Below, in pieces: positions 9,562-18,649 of a stretch of 64,000 nucleotides of DNA. A program made the position numbers and the translations under genes. The stretch is taken from positions 905,450 through 969,449 of the forward strand of contig NZ_LMSG01000001.1 of assembly GCF_001428335.1 (NCBI RefSeq), read 5' to 3'. Each line of letters opens with the position of its first letter. The stretch's first letter is position 1. The DNA comes from Arthrobacter sp. Soil762. Its GTDB lineage: Bacteria; Actinomycetota; Actinomycetes; Actinomycetales; Micrococcaceae. The notes below the pieces were generated by a model, which worked only from the letters and a program-made list of their open reading frames with translations, did no database searches and was not told the origin of the DNA.

Positions 9562-10005
9562 TCAGGCGGCCGTCCGTACTTCCAGGACATCTTTGAGCCG
9601 TGCGAGCTGGGACACTTCGGCCCTGATGGTGCGCTGGATGCCGGTGTTCATCAGGCCCAGGAGGCCTTTGGGCTGGTATTCGAGGGCGAACCTGACCCGG
9701 GTGCCGGCCGGTTCGGTGCTGAGGTAGTACCCGCCGGTGGGCTGCGACGGTCCGGAAATCACACGGAACTGGATCTCGGCGCCCGGCCTGGCCTGCGTTA
9801 TTTCGAAGTCGGCGGGGATTGTCCGTCCTGACCGGCCCGTGGTTGTCTGCCGGTACACAGCGCCCTTGGTTCCGGCGGCACCGGACATCAAGCCGATGCT
9901 GCGGATGCCCTTGCGCCATAGGGGAAGGTTCATTCCGTCCACCAGGAACGCATACACGGTCATTGCGTCGCACCGGATAAGCACCTCGTGCTCTGCAAAT
10001 GCCAT
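9562..10005 (-). CDS. SRPBCC (START/polyketide cyclase-like) family protein
   Basis: A 147-residue protein with the helix-grip pattern: an initial strand EHEVLIRCDAMTVYAFLVDG, then NLPLWRKGIRSI, and a final helix LLGLMNTGIQRTIRAEVSQL. Such SRPBCC proteins bind small hydrophobic ligands; no specific ligand can be inferred. The ATG follows an AAGGA ribosome site. It is convergent with the CAP-domain gene, with only three bases between the stops. Confidence 0.75.
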   Translation of the reverse strand: MAFAEHEVLIRCDAMTVYAFLVDGMNLPLWRKGIRSIGLMSGAAGTKGAVYRQTTTGRSGRTIPADFEITQARPGAEIQFRVISGPSQPTGGYYLSTEPAGTRVRFALEYQPKGLLGLMNTGIQRTIRAEVSQLARLKDVLEVRTAA

Positions 10006-10257
10006 GGGAGTCCTTAGTTAGCGGCTGGTCAGGTGGTAGCCCGCCCCACCCCCATGACACCGCAGCTAACGGGTTCAGAGTAGCCACTCGGCCCGCCCCG
10101 GGCCTAGCCACCGACGGCGCCGTTATTGAAGAGTTACTGGATGACGCGGCCGGTAGCGGCCATCCCGGCGGACACGGGTCCAGTGCGTGGTCACGGTTGC
10201 TGGCGCGTGATCGCATCTGCGCTAAGCTAAGTTCTGCCCCGCTGAAAACGGGGCGAT

Positions 10258-10331
10258 GCGGCTGTAGCTCAATGGTAGAGCGCTAGCTTCCCAAGCTTGA
10301 TACGCGGGTCCGATTCCCGTCAGCCGCTCCA
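10258..10331 (+). tRNA. tRNA-Gly (anticodon CCC)
   Basis: Cloverleaf read by eye: acceptor GCGGCTG pairs with CAGCCGC; D arm GCTC-AATGGTA-GAGC; anticodon loop TTCCCAA gives anticodon CCC; T arm CGGGT-CCGATTC-CCGTC; the CCA end is encoded. The anticodon stem has one T-T mismatch. A short hairpin (GCCCCG 10236-10241 with CGGGGC 10249-10254) lies immediately upstream. Confidence 0.93.
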
Positions 10332-10480
10332 ATATTTCTCACCACCGTTTTTCGCACCACAGCAGCTGGCGCGCCGGCGCGGCAACTCCCACCCCATACG
10401 GCCATCACCCCGTGGCCGTTAGGCCCAGCCGTGTATCGTCAGAAGTCAGGAACCTCTTCGGTTCCGCTACAGGAGCAATC

Positions 10481-10618
10481 ATGGCTGACAAGTCCCCGCG
10501 TCAAGCAGCATCCAAAAAAGCCGGCAAGTCCATCAAGGAAAAGCGCGCCGACAAGCGGGCCGCCGGAGCGCCGGCCACCTCCCTGGACATCACGTCCAAG
10601 GCCGCAAAAAAGAAGTGA
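10481..10618 (+). CDS. Small lysine-rich conserved protein (45 aa)
   Basis: A 45-residue, strongly basic protein beginning MADKSPRQAASKKAGKSIKE and ending SKAAKKK. The ATG at 10481 follows an AGGAG site six bases away, which decides the start. Its TGA overlaps the GTG of the next gene (GTGA), so the two are translationally coupled. Similar short Lys/Ala/Arg-rich proteins are common in Micrococcaceae genomes. No function is known. The charge suggests a nucleic-acid association, but that is inference. Confidence 0.75.
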   Translation: MADKSPRQAASKKAGKSIKEKRADKRAAGAPATSLDITSKAAKKK

Positions 10619-11769
10619 GTGGCCAACAGAGCCACCTGACCCTGGGCGTCCTGGCATCCACCCGAAAACCGGACGAACGCCGCCTCCCCATCCACCCCCT
10701 GCATTTCGAGCGGATCGCTCCGGAACTCCGGCAGCGCATCATCCTGGAGCAGGGCTATGGCGAGCGCTTCGGCGTCTCGGATGACCAGCTCTCAACCCTC
10801 GTGGGCAAAATGGCCACCAAGGAAGCGCTGCTGGCGGAGGCCGACGTCGTACTCCTGCCCAAGCCGCAGCCGGAGGACCTCGCGGAACTGCGCGACGGCC
10901 AGATCCTCTGGGGCTGGCCGCACTGTGTCCAGGACCGCGCCATCACCCAGCTGGCCATCGACAAGAAGCTCACACTCATCGCCTTCGAAGCGATGAACCA
11001 CTGGGCGAGCGACGGCGGATTCGGGCTGCACGTGTTCCACAAAAACAACGAGCTGGCCGGCTACTGCTCGGTGCTTCATGCGCTCTCGCTCACCGGCTCC
11101 ACGGGTGACTACGGCCGCCGCCTCAGTGCCGTGGTGATCGGCTTCGGCGCGACCGCCCGCGGCGCCGTGACCGCGCTGAACGCGCATGGCATCCACGACG
11201 TGCAGGTGCTGACCAACCGCGGAGTTGCGGCGGTTGGCGCCCCGATCCACTCGGTCAACATCGTCCAGTTTGATCACGACGACAAGGCCCCCTTCCTGAG
11301 CCAGGTCATCACCGAGCGGGGCCGGGTTCCGCTGGCACCGTTCCTGGCCGAGAGCGACATCGTGGTCAACTGCACGCTGCAGGATCCGAACAATCCGCTG
11401 ACGTATTTGCGGACTGAGGACCTCGCGGCGTTCAGCCCGGGCAGCCTGATCGTGGACGTTTCGTGCGACGAGGGAATGGGCTTCAGCTGGGCGCGGTCCA
11501 CCACGTTCGCAGAACCGATGTTTACCATCGGCGACCACATCAACTATTACGCGGTGGACCACAGCCCGTCCTACCTCTGGAATTCCTCCAGCTGGGAGAT
11601 CAGCCAGGCCCTGCTGCCGTTCCTTGAGACGGTCATCGGCGGCCCCGCGGAGTGGGACGGGAACGAAACCATTTCCCGCGCCATCGAAATCCGCGAGGGC
11701 GTGGTCCTCAACAAGGACGTGCTGGAGTTCCAGCGGCGCGAGGCCGAGTACCCGCACCTGCCGGCTTAG
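10615..11769 (+). CDS. Alanine dehydrogenase / N5-(carboxyethyl)ornithine synthase-like enzyme
   Basis: A 384-residue member of the alanine dehydrogenase/PNT superfamily. The N-terminal domain starts LGVLASTRKPDERRLPIHP, typical of this family's substrate domain. A Rossmann motif follows mid-protein (VVIGFGATARGAVTALNAHG), and the C-terminal region has VNCTLQDPNNPLTYL and LIVDVSCDEGMGFSW. The overall pattern is closer to the N5-(carboxyethyl)ornithine synthase branch than to classical alanine dehydrogenase. Expected chemistry is an NAD(P)-dependent reductive amination or its reverse; the substrate is not certain. The start GTG overlaps the stop of the small basic protein gene. Confidence 0.72.
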   Translation: MSGQQSHLTLGVLASTRKPDERRLPIHPLHFERIAPELRQRIILEQGYGERFGVSDDQLSTLVGKMATKEALLAEADVVLLPKPQPEDLAELRDGQILWGWPHCVQDRAITQLAIDKKLTLIAFEAMNHWASDGGFGLHVFHKNNELAGYCSVLHALSLTGSTGDYGRRLSAVVIGFGATARGAVTALNAHGIHDVQVLTNRGVAAVGAPIHSVNIVQFDHDDKAPFLSQVITERGRVPLAPFLAESDIVVNCTLQDPNNPLTYLRTEDLAAFSPGSLIVDVSCDEGMGFSWARSTTFAEPMFTIGDHINYYAVDHSPSYLWNSSSWEISQALLPFLETVIGGPAEWDGNETISRAIEIREGVVLNKDVLEFQRREAEYPHLPA

Positions 11770-11823
11770 GCTCTGCCGCTTTGGGCCGCGGCGTAGACGC
11801 CGCGGCCCTTAGTCTGCAGCCCT

Positions 11824-13206
11824 TTACGCCGTGGCCCTCCGGCGGACGATCCGCAGCGGGTGGCGGCGGTCCTTGAGGTCCACCCTGAGCGCCAGCGCGC
11901 CTTTTCGGGCCAGGACGACGGCGACGGTCACCGCGGCGAGCGCCGGCACCCCGCCGGACACCATGAGTGCCACGTGCGGGTCCACGTGCTCGGCGATCCA
12001 GCCGAGCATGGGCCCGCCGATGGCCTGGCCGCCGATCAGCACCATGATGTACAGGCTCATGACTCGGCCCCGGATGCCCATGTTGGAGCTGATCTGGACG
12101 AGCTGGTTGGAGCCGGTGAGGAACATCAGGCACCAGAATCCGGACAGGACCATCACCACGCTGAACCAGAGCATGGACGGCGCCACCGCGGCCAGACACA
12201 GCATTAGGCCATACATTCCGGCACAGAACACCACGGAGCGGAGCCGCAGCTGGCGGCGCCGTGTGGACGCGACAGCACCGGCCAACGCCCCCAGGGCCAC
12301 CAGGGCGTTCAGCAGGCCATAGCCGCCGGCGCCGACGTCGAACACGTGGTCCGCGAATGCGGCGAGCAGCACGGGCAGGCTCATGGCGAATACGGAGATG
12401 AAGCCGGCCATCAGCCATGGCCAGTAGATGGTGGGCTTGCTGAGCGCGTACTGCAGTCCTTCGCGCAACATGCCCTTCTTCTTGGGCGCGGGAGCGCTGA
12501 CGAACAGCTGGTCCTTACGCAGGAGCAGCAGCATGGCCACCGTGGAGCAGCAGGCCAGCGCATTCGCGGCGAAGGCCCAGCCGGCGCCGACGGCGGTGAG
12601 CAGCAGTCCCGCCAGTGCCGGGCCGATCAGCCCGCCCAGCTGGAACGTAGTGGAGTTGACGCTGATGGCGTTCCGGAGATATTTGGGGCCCACCAGCTCG
12701 TTGACGAACACCTGGCGTGCGGGCTGATCCAGCACGGTGACCAGGCCCAGCAGAAGCGCGATGACGTACACGTGCCATACTTCGATGCCACCGGTCAGGG
12801 CTAGCGCCGCGAGCGCCGCGGCGAGGACCGCGGCGAGACTCTGGCACAGGATGAGGATCCGGCGCTTGGCGAACCGGTCCGCCATCATGCCGCCCCACGG
12901 CCCCAAGAGCAGCGACGGCAGGAACTGCAGCGCCACGGTGATGCCCACGGCGGTAACGGAACCGGACAGTTCCAGCACCAGCCAGTCCTGGGCGATCCGC
13001 TGCATCCAGAGGGCGATCACGGCGACAAAGTGCCCGATCGCGAAGATCCGGAAATTGGAGACTCTGAGGGAGATAAACGTGTGCCGCCAGGGAAGGTGTT
13101 CACTGACGACGGCGATGGGTTGGGTCTGGGTGGAGGCGGCGGTAGCGGAGGCGGAGTCGATGACGGGCTGGCTGACGGTTGCCGACGTTGGCGGTGGGGG
13201 TGCCAC
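11824..13206 (-). CDS. MFS transporter (DHA3/MFS_3 type)
   Basis: A 460-residue polytopic protein. Family features are SNFRIFAIGHFVAVIALWMQ followed by RIAQDWLVLELSGSVTAVG, and WGGMMADRFAKRRILILCQS, matching the MFS_3/EntS-like exporters. A second-half loop, QISSNMGIRGRVMSLYIMVL, is also typical. It is transcribed divergently from a LysR regulator about 160 bases away, so control by that regulator is likely. Substrates of this family include siderophores and drugs; none can be chosen here. Confidence 0.85.
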   Translation of the reverse strand: MAPPPPTSATVSQPVIDSASATAASTQTQPIAVVSEHLPWRHTFISLRVSNFRIFAIGHFVAVIALWMQRIAQDWLVLELSGSVTAVGITVALQFLPSLLLGPWGGMMADRFAKRRILILCQSLAAVLAAALAALALTGGIEVWHVYVIALLLGLVTVLDQPARQVFVNELVGPKYLRNAISVNSTTFQLGGLIGPALAGLLLTAVGAGWAFAANALACCSTVAMLLLLRKDQLFVSAPAPKKKGMLREGLQYALSKPTIYWPWLMAGFISVFAMSLPVLLAAFADHVFDVGAGGYGLLNALVALGALAGAVASTRRRQLRLRSVVFCAGMYGLMLCLAAVAPSMLWFSVVMVLSGFWCLMFLTGSNQLVQISSNMGIRGRVMSLYIMVLIGGQAIGGPMLGWIAEHVDPHVALMVSGGVPALAAVTVAVVLARKGALALRVDLKDRRHPLRIVRRRATA

Positions 13207-13273
13207 AGGGATGTCCTCAGGGAAGCGGGCGGACTGGGATGCTTCCCACGCTAGGCTGGTTCCAGGTGATTAT

Positions 13274-13298
13274 GTAGTCCTATCGCATCTATAACTAC
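13274..13298. promoter_or_regulatory. Candidate LysR site between divergent MFS and LysR genes
   Basis: An interrupted palindrome GTAGT-N15-ACTAC lies in the AT-rich stretch between the divergent starts at 13206 and 13367. LysR-type regulators commonly bind such dyads between their own gene and a divergent target. The arms are short, so this is a weak call. Confidence 0.3.
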
Positions 13299-13366
13299 CA
13301 TTGCAAAACGTAATAACTCCCACTCTGACGTGGGTGGACAGTCAGCCCAAGCCAAAGGAGTCCGCT

Positions 13367-14221
13367 GTGTACGAACCCACCCAGCTCCGTTCCTTCCTGG
13401 CCGTGGCCGAGACGCTCAGCTTCACCAAGGCTGCAGAGCGCCTGGGCTTGGCACAGCCGACCGTCAGCCAGCATGTCCGCAAGCTGGAGACGGCGGCGAA
13501 GCGCATCCTCATCAGCAGGGACACCCGCGATGTCCGGCTCACGGACAACGGTGACGCGATGGCCGGCTTCGCCCGCACCATCCTTTCGGCCCACGATGCC
13601 GCCACCCGATACTTCTCCGGCTCGGCCATGCGGGGCCGGCTGCGGTTCGGCACGGCGGACGACCTCGCCATCACCGGCCTCCCCCGGATCCTTCGCGAGT
13701 TCCGCCAGGTCTATCCACAGATCAACCTTGAGCTCACCGTTGGCCAGAGCGACCAGCTGTACAAGAAACTCAATGCCGGCCAGCTGGACCTGGTGTTTGT
13801 GAAGTGGGTGGCGGGCGTCAAGGACGGCACCGTGGTCCAGCACGACACGTTTTCCTGGGTGGGGCTGGAGCAGACGTCCCTGGAGCCCGGGCATCCCGTA
13901 CCGCTGATCTCCTACCCCTCCCCCAGCCTCAGCCGGAAGCTGGCCATCGATGCACTGGAATCAAGCGGCCGGACCTGGCGGATCACGTGCACTACCCGGC
14001 AGATCAGTGGCGTCCTTGCGGCACTGCGGGCAGGCATCGGCGTGGCTGTGATGCCGACGTCGCTGGTTCCCGAAGACCTAAAGATCATCACCCGCCGGTT
14101 CGACCTGCCTCCAGTGGGCGACGTGGATTTCACCCTGATCCGTAACCCGCTGGCCAACGCCGAAGTGATCGATGCGCTGACCCAGACCATCGTCGGACGG
14201 ACGCTCAAGAAGTCGGTTTGA
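13367..14221 (+). CDS. LysR-family transcriptional regulator
   Basis: A 284-residue regulator with an N-terminal winged helix-turn-helix (LRSFLAVAETLSFTKAAERL, then GLAQPTVSQHVRKLE) and a substrate-binding-like effector domain from ~residue 88 (GRLRFGTADDLAITGLPRIL). The GTG at 13367 follows an AAAGGAG site, so a longer in-frame extension upstream is not used. It probably controls the divergent MFS transporter gene. The effector is unknown. Confidence 0.88.
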   Translation: MYEPTQLRSFLAVAETLSFTKAAERLGLAQPTVSQHVRKLETAAKRILISRDTRDVRLTDNGDAMAGFARTILSAHDAATRYFSGSAMRGRLRFGTADDLAITGLPRILREFRQVYPQINLELTVGQSDQLYKKLNAGQLDLVFVKWVAGVKDGTVVQHDTFSWVGLEQTSLEPGHPVPLISYPSPSLSRKLAIDALESSGRTWRITCTTRQISGVLAALRAGIGVAVMPTSLVPEDLKIITRRFDLPPVGDVDFTLIRNPLANAEVIDALTQTIVGRTLKKSV

Positions 14222-14377
14222 CCGAATTTGCCGCAGGAATCAGGGCTGGAAACGAACCATTGAAGTAAAAGCCCGCCTCGCCTATGCTGGAATATCCATG
14301 GGTCAAGCAGTGGCCGGTTCAACACTACGAGTGCGCCATGCAGCCCATGATGCGGCCGCACTCGGGATAGGCAGCCA

Positions 14378-14692
14378 ATGACGACAGCCGAGAACACCCA
14401 TTTACACACTGTATATACCCAGCGACATAGCACTGTACGGCCGCTGGTCACGCATCATTCCAGCCACAACGCCGGTATTTCGCGAGCCGCCGAGTACATC
14501 GGCAAGCCCACGTGCGACAAATGTGGCACGGATGAATTCATCTATCTCGAGTCCTACATTCCACCGGTTTACCGGCGTGACGGGGCGGTCAGGACACTGG
14601 GCGAAGTCGCCTACACCTGCACCCGTTGCGAAGATTTCTCCGCCCACAATGTTCCGGCATCGTGGACTCCCCCAGGCTGGTATCTGGGCTGA
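14378..14692 (+). CDS. Small zinc-ribbon hypothetical protein
   Basis: A 104-residue protein with two C-x2-C knuckles (CDKCGTDEF and CTRCEDF) spaced about 37 residues apart, which suggests a zinc ribbon. The N-terminal ~35 residues are His/Thr-rich and probably disordered. The ribosome site is weak, but the cysteine spacing and the strong terminator just downstream support a real gene. No relatives are recognised. It could be a small regulatory or RNA/DNA-binding protein; this is speculation. Confidence 0.55.
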   Translation: MTTAENTHLHTVYTQRHSTVRPLVTHHSSHNAGISRAAEYIGKPTCDKCGTDEFIYLESYIPPVYRRDGAVRTLGEVAYTCTRCEDFSAHNVPASWTPPGWYLG

Positions 14693-14756
14693 TTAGCTAC
14701 GGTCTCCAGGCTCGCCGAGCGCAGCCACTTGATCACTGCTCAACTATTCAATAGCG

Positions 14757-14798
14757 AAGGCCCGGCAACCGCCCCGATGGCGGCCACCGGGCCTTTTT
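14757..14798. terminator. Rho-independent terminator between convergent genes
   Basis: AAGGCCCGG (14757-14765) pairs with CCGGGCCTT (14787-14795), followed by a T run on the plus strand and A-rich sequence on the other side. It probably ends both the zinc-ribbon gene and putA. Confidence 0.85.
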
Positions 14799-14824
14799 GT
14801 GTTTTGCTGGGGGTTTCGGTCCGC

Positions 14825-17800
14825 CTAGATCAGCTCATCGGAGAGGTGGTTCGGGGTGCCGAAGCGGTGGGCCGTGATGCTGATGGCCTGCTCATGCAGG
14901 AACGGCAGCAGCTCTACCCGTCCGGCTTCGGTGACCGCGTGGGCGTAGATCGCCAGGTCCGGACGCCCGTCCGTGGCCTCGGCGAGTGCCGTGGCGTCGC
15001 CGCCGATCAGGCGGATCCGCGCGCCGGAGAGTTTGCCCGCCGCGGCGAGGCGTGCCGCCGAAGCCAGCCAGCCGGCGTCGGACTCCACAGTGACCGTGAT
15101 GTCCAGCCCGGTGAGCACGGCGCGCAGCTGGGCGGGAAGTTCGACGGCGGTGGAAACAGTCAGTGCCGAACCGGCCAGGACACCGGCCGCCACGGTCCGG
15201 GCCAGGTGGGCCAGCGGGGCACCTTCGGAGAGCCGCACGGTGACCGGCAGCGCACGGTAGCGGAAGATGTTCCGTTCCGCGCTCAGGCCGGACACGTCCT
15301 TGGCGGTGCCAAACTCGTGGGCCCAAGCCTCGGCGTCGGAGCCCAGCGCCCGCTGCAGGGATTCCAGTTCGGCCGGCTGCAGGGAGCCTGCGGCCGCGTC
15401 GAGGACGCGGCGTACGGCCGCATTGGTGACGGTGGCCGTGGCTGACGCTTCGGTGCTCTCCCAGTCGCCGAGGCCGGCGAGGTAGTTGGGTCCACCGGCC
15501 TTGGTGCCGGCGCCGACGGCGGACTTCTTCCAGCCGCCGAAAGGCTGGCGCTGCACGATGGCGCCGGTGATGCCGCGGTTCACGTAGAGGTTTCCGGCCT
15601 GGATGGAGTCCAGCCAGGTGCCGAGCTCGTCCGGGTTCAGGGAGTGCAGGCCGGCGGTGAGGCCGTAATCGACCTGGTTTTGGATGGCGATGGCCTCTTC
15701 CAGCGTGTCAGCGGTCATGACGCCCAGGACCGGGCCGAAGAATTCGGTGAGGTGGAAGTAGGACCCGCGGCGGACACCGTAGCGCACGCCCGGGCTCCAG
15801 AGGCGGCCGGTTTCGTCGAGCTTGCGGGGTTCCACGGCCCAGGTTTCGCCTTCGCCGAGGGTGGTGAGGGCGTTAAGGAGCTTGCCGTTGGCGGGCTCGA
15901 TGACGGGGCCCATCTGGCTGGTGGGGTCCTGCGGGTAGCCCACCTTGAGGGAAGTGACGGCGTCGACGAGCTGGTTGTGGAAGCGCTTGGACTTGGCCAC
16001 TGAGCCCACCAGGATCACCAGGGACGCGGCGGAGCACTTCTGGCCGGCGTGGCCGAACGCGGAGTACGCCACGTCCTTGGCGGCCAGGTCCAGGTCAGCG
16101 CTGGGGGTGACGATGATGGCGTTCTTGCCGCTGGTTTCGGCCAGGAGCGGCAGGTCCTTGCGGAAGGAGCGGAACAGCTCGGCGGTCTCGTAGCCGCCGG
16201 TGAGGATCACACGGTCCACGGCGGGGTGGGAAATCAGCTGCTGGCCGAGCTCACGTTCGCCGAGCTGGACCATGGTCAGCACATCCTTGGGGACGCCGGC
16301 CTCCCACAGGGCCTCGATCATCACGGCACCGCTGCGGCGGGCCTGCTTGGCGGGTTTGATCACGACGGCGGAGCCGGCGGCGAGTGCCGCGAGGGTGGAC
16401 CCTGCCGGGATGGCCACCGGGAAGTTCCATGGCGGGGTCACCACGGTGAGCTTGGCCGGGACGAACGTGGCGCCGTCGACCTTTTCCAGCTTCCGGGCAG
16501 ATTCGGCGTAGTAGTGGGCAAAGTCCACCGCTTCACTGACCTCGGGGTCACCCTGATCGATGGTCTTGCCGGTCTCGCTGGCCATGACCTCCAGGAGGTC
16601 CGCGCGGCGGGCCTCGAGGACGTCGCCGGCGCGGTGCAGGATCTCCGCGCGCTCGTCGCCGGAGAGTGCGCCCCAGGCCTTGCCCTTTTCGACGGCGGTG
16701 GCGATGACGGTGTTGAGGGTGTCCGCGTCCGTGATGGTGGCGGCCTCGACGGCGGCGTTCCCCAGTGTCGAGGACGGGATACGGCCCAGGATGGCGCGGC
16801 CCCAGTCGCGGTTGGCCGGCAGCGACGGGTCGGTGTCCGGGGTGTCCTTGAATGAATCGTGCGGCAGGGGCTGCGGCGGCAGGCTGCGGTTCTGCTGGCG
16901 GTTGGCCGGGGGCACGGCGTCGTCGAGCTTGTCCAGGGAGGCGAGGAAGCGCTGCTTCTCCCGCTCGAAGAGCACCTCGTTTTCGCTCAGCTCAAACACG
17001 GCGGACATGAAGTTGTCCTGGCTGGCGCCTTCTTCGAGGCGGCGGATCAGGTAGGCGATGGCGACGTCGAACTCGGCCGGGTGCACCACCGGCGTGTAGA
17101 GCAGGAGCGAGCCGACGTCCTTCTTGACCGCTTCGGCCTGGCCCTGCGCCATGCCCAGCAGCATCTCGAATTCGATGCCGGATTCGACGCCGCGCTGCTT
17201 GGCCAGGAGCCAGGCGAAGGCGATGTCGAAGAGGTTGTGGCCGGCCACGCCGATGCGGATGTTGTTGATCCGGTCCGGGTGCAGCGAGTAGTTGATGACG
17301 CGCTTGTAGTTGGTGTCCGAATCCTGCTTGGTGTGCCAGGTGGCCAGCGGCCAGTCGTGCAGCGAGGCCTCCACCTGTTCCATGGGCAGGTTGGCACCCT
17401 TGACCACGCGGACCTTGATGGCGGCGCCGCCGTTGGCGCGGCGTTCGGCGGCCCAGTCCTGGAGGCGGATCATGGCGGCGAGTGCATCCGGGAGGTAGGC
17501 CTGCAGCACAATGCCGGCCTCAAGGTTCTTGAACTCCGGCTTGTCCAGGATCCGGGTGAAGACCGCGATGGTCATGTCCAGGTCCTTGTATTCCTCCATG
17601 TCCAGGTTGATGAACTTGGCGGTCTTCCCGGCGCCGGCGCCTGGAGCAGCAGCGGCGAAGGACGCGGCTTTCGTGAAGAGCGGAGTGAGCTTCTCAACGA
17701 CGTGCTCCACTGCCTCGTCAAAGGCCCAGGCGGAGTGCGGGGCGACGGTGGAGGAAACCTTGATGGAAACGTAGTCCACGTCCGGGCGGGCCAGGAGTGT

Positions 17801-18322
17801 GTGGGTTCCCGCGAGCCGGCGGGATGCCTCGTGCTCGCCCAGGACGGCCTCGCCGAGGAGGTTCACGTTGAGCTTGATGCCGTCCTTGCGGATCTTGGCG
17901 ATGGCCGGGCCCAGCTTGGCATCGGTGGCGTCGACGATCAGGTGGCCCACCATTTCGCGGAGCACGCGGCGGGCGATCGGGATGACCACCTGCGGCAGGA
18001 CCGGGGCCATGGTGCCGCCTAGGCGGACGGCGCTGCGCATGTACCAGGGCAGGAACGCCGGGACCTTCGGCGCCAGGGCGGCAAGGTTGCGGGCCGCCAC
18101 GTGCAGGTCTTCGGGGCGGACCACGCCGTCCACGAAGCCAACGGTGAAGTCCAGGCCGTTCGGGTCCTTCAGCACACCGGCGAGCTGCTCGGCCGAGGCA
18201 TCAACGGGAACTTTCGAAGCCTCGGTCAGCCAGCGGCGCACAAGGGTAATAGTGTCCGCCGCGAGGGCACGGGCCTGCGGGACGTCTGTCTGTCCGGCGG
18301 TTTCCGTTGCAGTGTGAGTCAT
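14825..18322 (-). CDS. putA: Bifunctional proline dehydrogenase / glutamate-semialdehyde dehydrogenase
   Basis: About 1165 residues, oxidising proline to P5C with FAD and then P5C/glutamate semialdehyde to glutamate with NAD. The N-terminal half holds the proline dehydrogenase barrel (KFINLDMEEYKDLDMTIAVF; RVVKGANLPMEQVEASLHDW). The aldehyde dehydrogenase domain starts near residue 490, with catalytic Glu in LLAETSGKN (~728) and Cys in GHAGQKCSAAS (~761). About 180 further residues form a degenerate ALDH-like C-terminal domain, as in type B PutA. There is no N-terminal ribbon-helix-helix, so it is not self-regulating; a LysR nearby is the probable regulator. The start at 18322 (MTHTATETAG) is preferred to an in-frame ATG 14 codons upstream. 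Confidence 0.95.
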   Translation of the reverse strand: MTHTATETAGQTDVPQARALAADTITLVRRWLTEASKVPVDASAEQLAGVLKDPNGLDFTVGFVDGVVRPEDLHVAARNLAALAPKVPAFLPWYMRSAVRLGGTMAPVLPQVVIPIARRVLREMVGHLIVDATDAKLGPAIAKIRKDGIKLNVNLLGEAVLGEHEASRRLAGTHTLLARPDVDYVSIKVSSTVAPHSAWAFDEAVEHVVEKLTPLFTKAASFAAAAPGAGAGKTAKFINLDMEEYKDLDMTIAVFTRILDKPEFKNLEAGIVLQAYLPDALAAMIRLQDWAAERRANGGAAIKVRVVKGANLPMEQVEASLHDWPLATWHTKQDSDTNYKRVINYSLHPDRINNIRIGVAGHNLFDIAFAWLLAKQRGVESGIEFEMLLGMAQGQAEAVKKDVGSLLLYTPVVHPAEFDVAIAYLIRRLEEGASQDNFMSAVFELSENEVLFEREKQRFLASLDKLDDAVPPANRQQNRSLPPQPLPHDSFKDTPDTDPSLPANRDWGRAILGRIPSSTLGNAAVEAATITDADTLNTVIATAVEKGKAWGALSGDERAEILHRAGDVLEARRADLLEVMASETGKTIDQGDPEVSEAVDFAHYYAESARKLEKVDGATFVPAKLTVVTPPWNFPVAIPAGSTLAALAAGSAVVIKPAKQARRSGAVMIEALWEAGVPKDVLTMVQLGERELGQQLISHPAVDRVILTGGYETAELFRSFRKDLPLLAETSGKNAIIVTPSADLDLAAKDVAYSAFGHAGQKCSAASLVILVGSVAKSKRFHNQLVDAVTSLKVGYPQDPTSQMGPVIEPANGKLLNALTTLGEGETWAVEPRKLDETGRLWSPGVRYGVRRGSYFHLTEFFGPVLGVMTADTLEEAIAIQNQVDYGLTAGLHSLNPDELGTWLDSIQAGNLYVNRGITGAIVQRQPFGGWKKSAVGAGTKAGGPNYLAGLGDWESTEASATATVTNAAVRRVLDAAAGSLQPAELESLQRALGSDAEAWAHEFGTAKDVSGLSAERNIFRYRALPVTVRLSEGAPLAHLARTVAAGVLAGSALTVSTAVELPAQLRAVLTGLDITVTVESDAGWLASAARLAAAGKLSGARIRLIGGDATALAEATDGRPDLAIYAHAVTEAGRVELLPFLHEQAISITAHRFGTPNHLSDELI

Positions 18323-18384
18323 GGTTGCTCGTTCTTTCCTTGGTCTGGAAGGGGTCTTATCCATCAGTATGAGCTTGCAGTCAC

Positions 18385-18409
18385 ATAAGATAAAGCGATG
18401 TTTTCTAAG
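18385..18409. promoter_or_regulatory. Candidate operator upstream of putA, matching the permease/LysR site
   Basis: A 25-base stretch 63 bases before the putA start matches the 25-base dyad at 20210-20234 at 17 positions without gaps. Shared core: AGATAAAG, one base, GA, four variable bases (C/T-rich or G/T-rich), then TTCTAA. Both copies have the same orientation relative to the minus-strand gene they precede. This suggests that the LysR at 20268 controls putA and the permease together. Confidence 0.5.
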
Positions 18410-18483
18410 CGATACAGGTTAGGAAAACCAACGGTTCAAAATCCCGTCCGAACAGTCAGGAAATCCCCACTTTTTGAGCAACG

Positions 18484-18640
18484 CTCTCTCACTTCCTGCG
18501 CGTTTTGGCCCAACCCTCTCTCACTTCCTGCGCGTTTTGGCCCAACCCTCTCGCAGTCCCTGGAAAACGAACGAACGAACCCTCCCCCACAGGATGTGAG
18601 AGAGGGTTCGACGTTCGCGCCCCAAAGGTGAGAGAGCATC
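18484..18640. repeat. 32-bp-period GCTCTCTCAC repeat array, both orientations
   Basis: The core CTCTCTCAC (or CTCTCGCAG) begins at 18484, 18516 and 18548, exactly 32 bases apart. The complementary core GTGAGAGAG begins at 18596 and 18628, again 32 apart. The first two units are identical over 32 bases; the others share only the core. The array fills most of the 327-base gap between the permease stop and the putA start. A second array with the same period lies at 63703-63798. It is not CRISPR: the conserved part is only about 10-15 bases. Confidence 0.85.
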
Positions 18641-18649
18641 CGGGGGGAG

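Noticed and set aside
16859..18022. Long plus-strand open frame (387 codons) opposite putA
   Set aside because: Antisense shadow of a high-GC gene: codon composition is Gly/Asp/Val-rich without motifs, and putA on the other strand is unmistakable. The same applies to 16049-16855.
18484..18640. Possible CRISPR array because of the regular 32-bp spacing
   Set aside because: Two units are identical over the full 32 bases, the conserved part in the others is only ~10-15 bases, orientation switches, and no cas genes are nearby.
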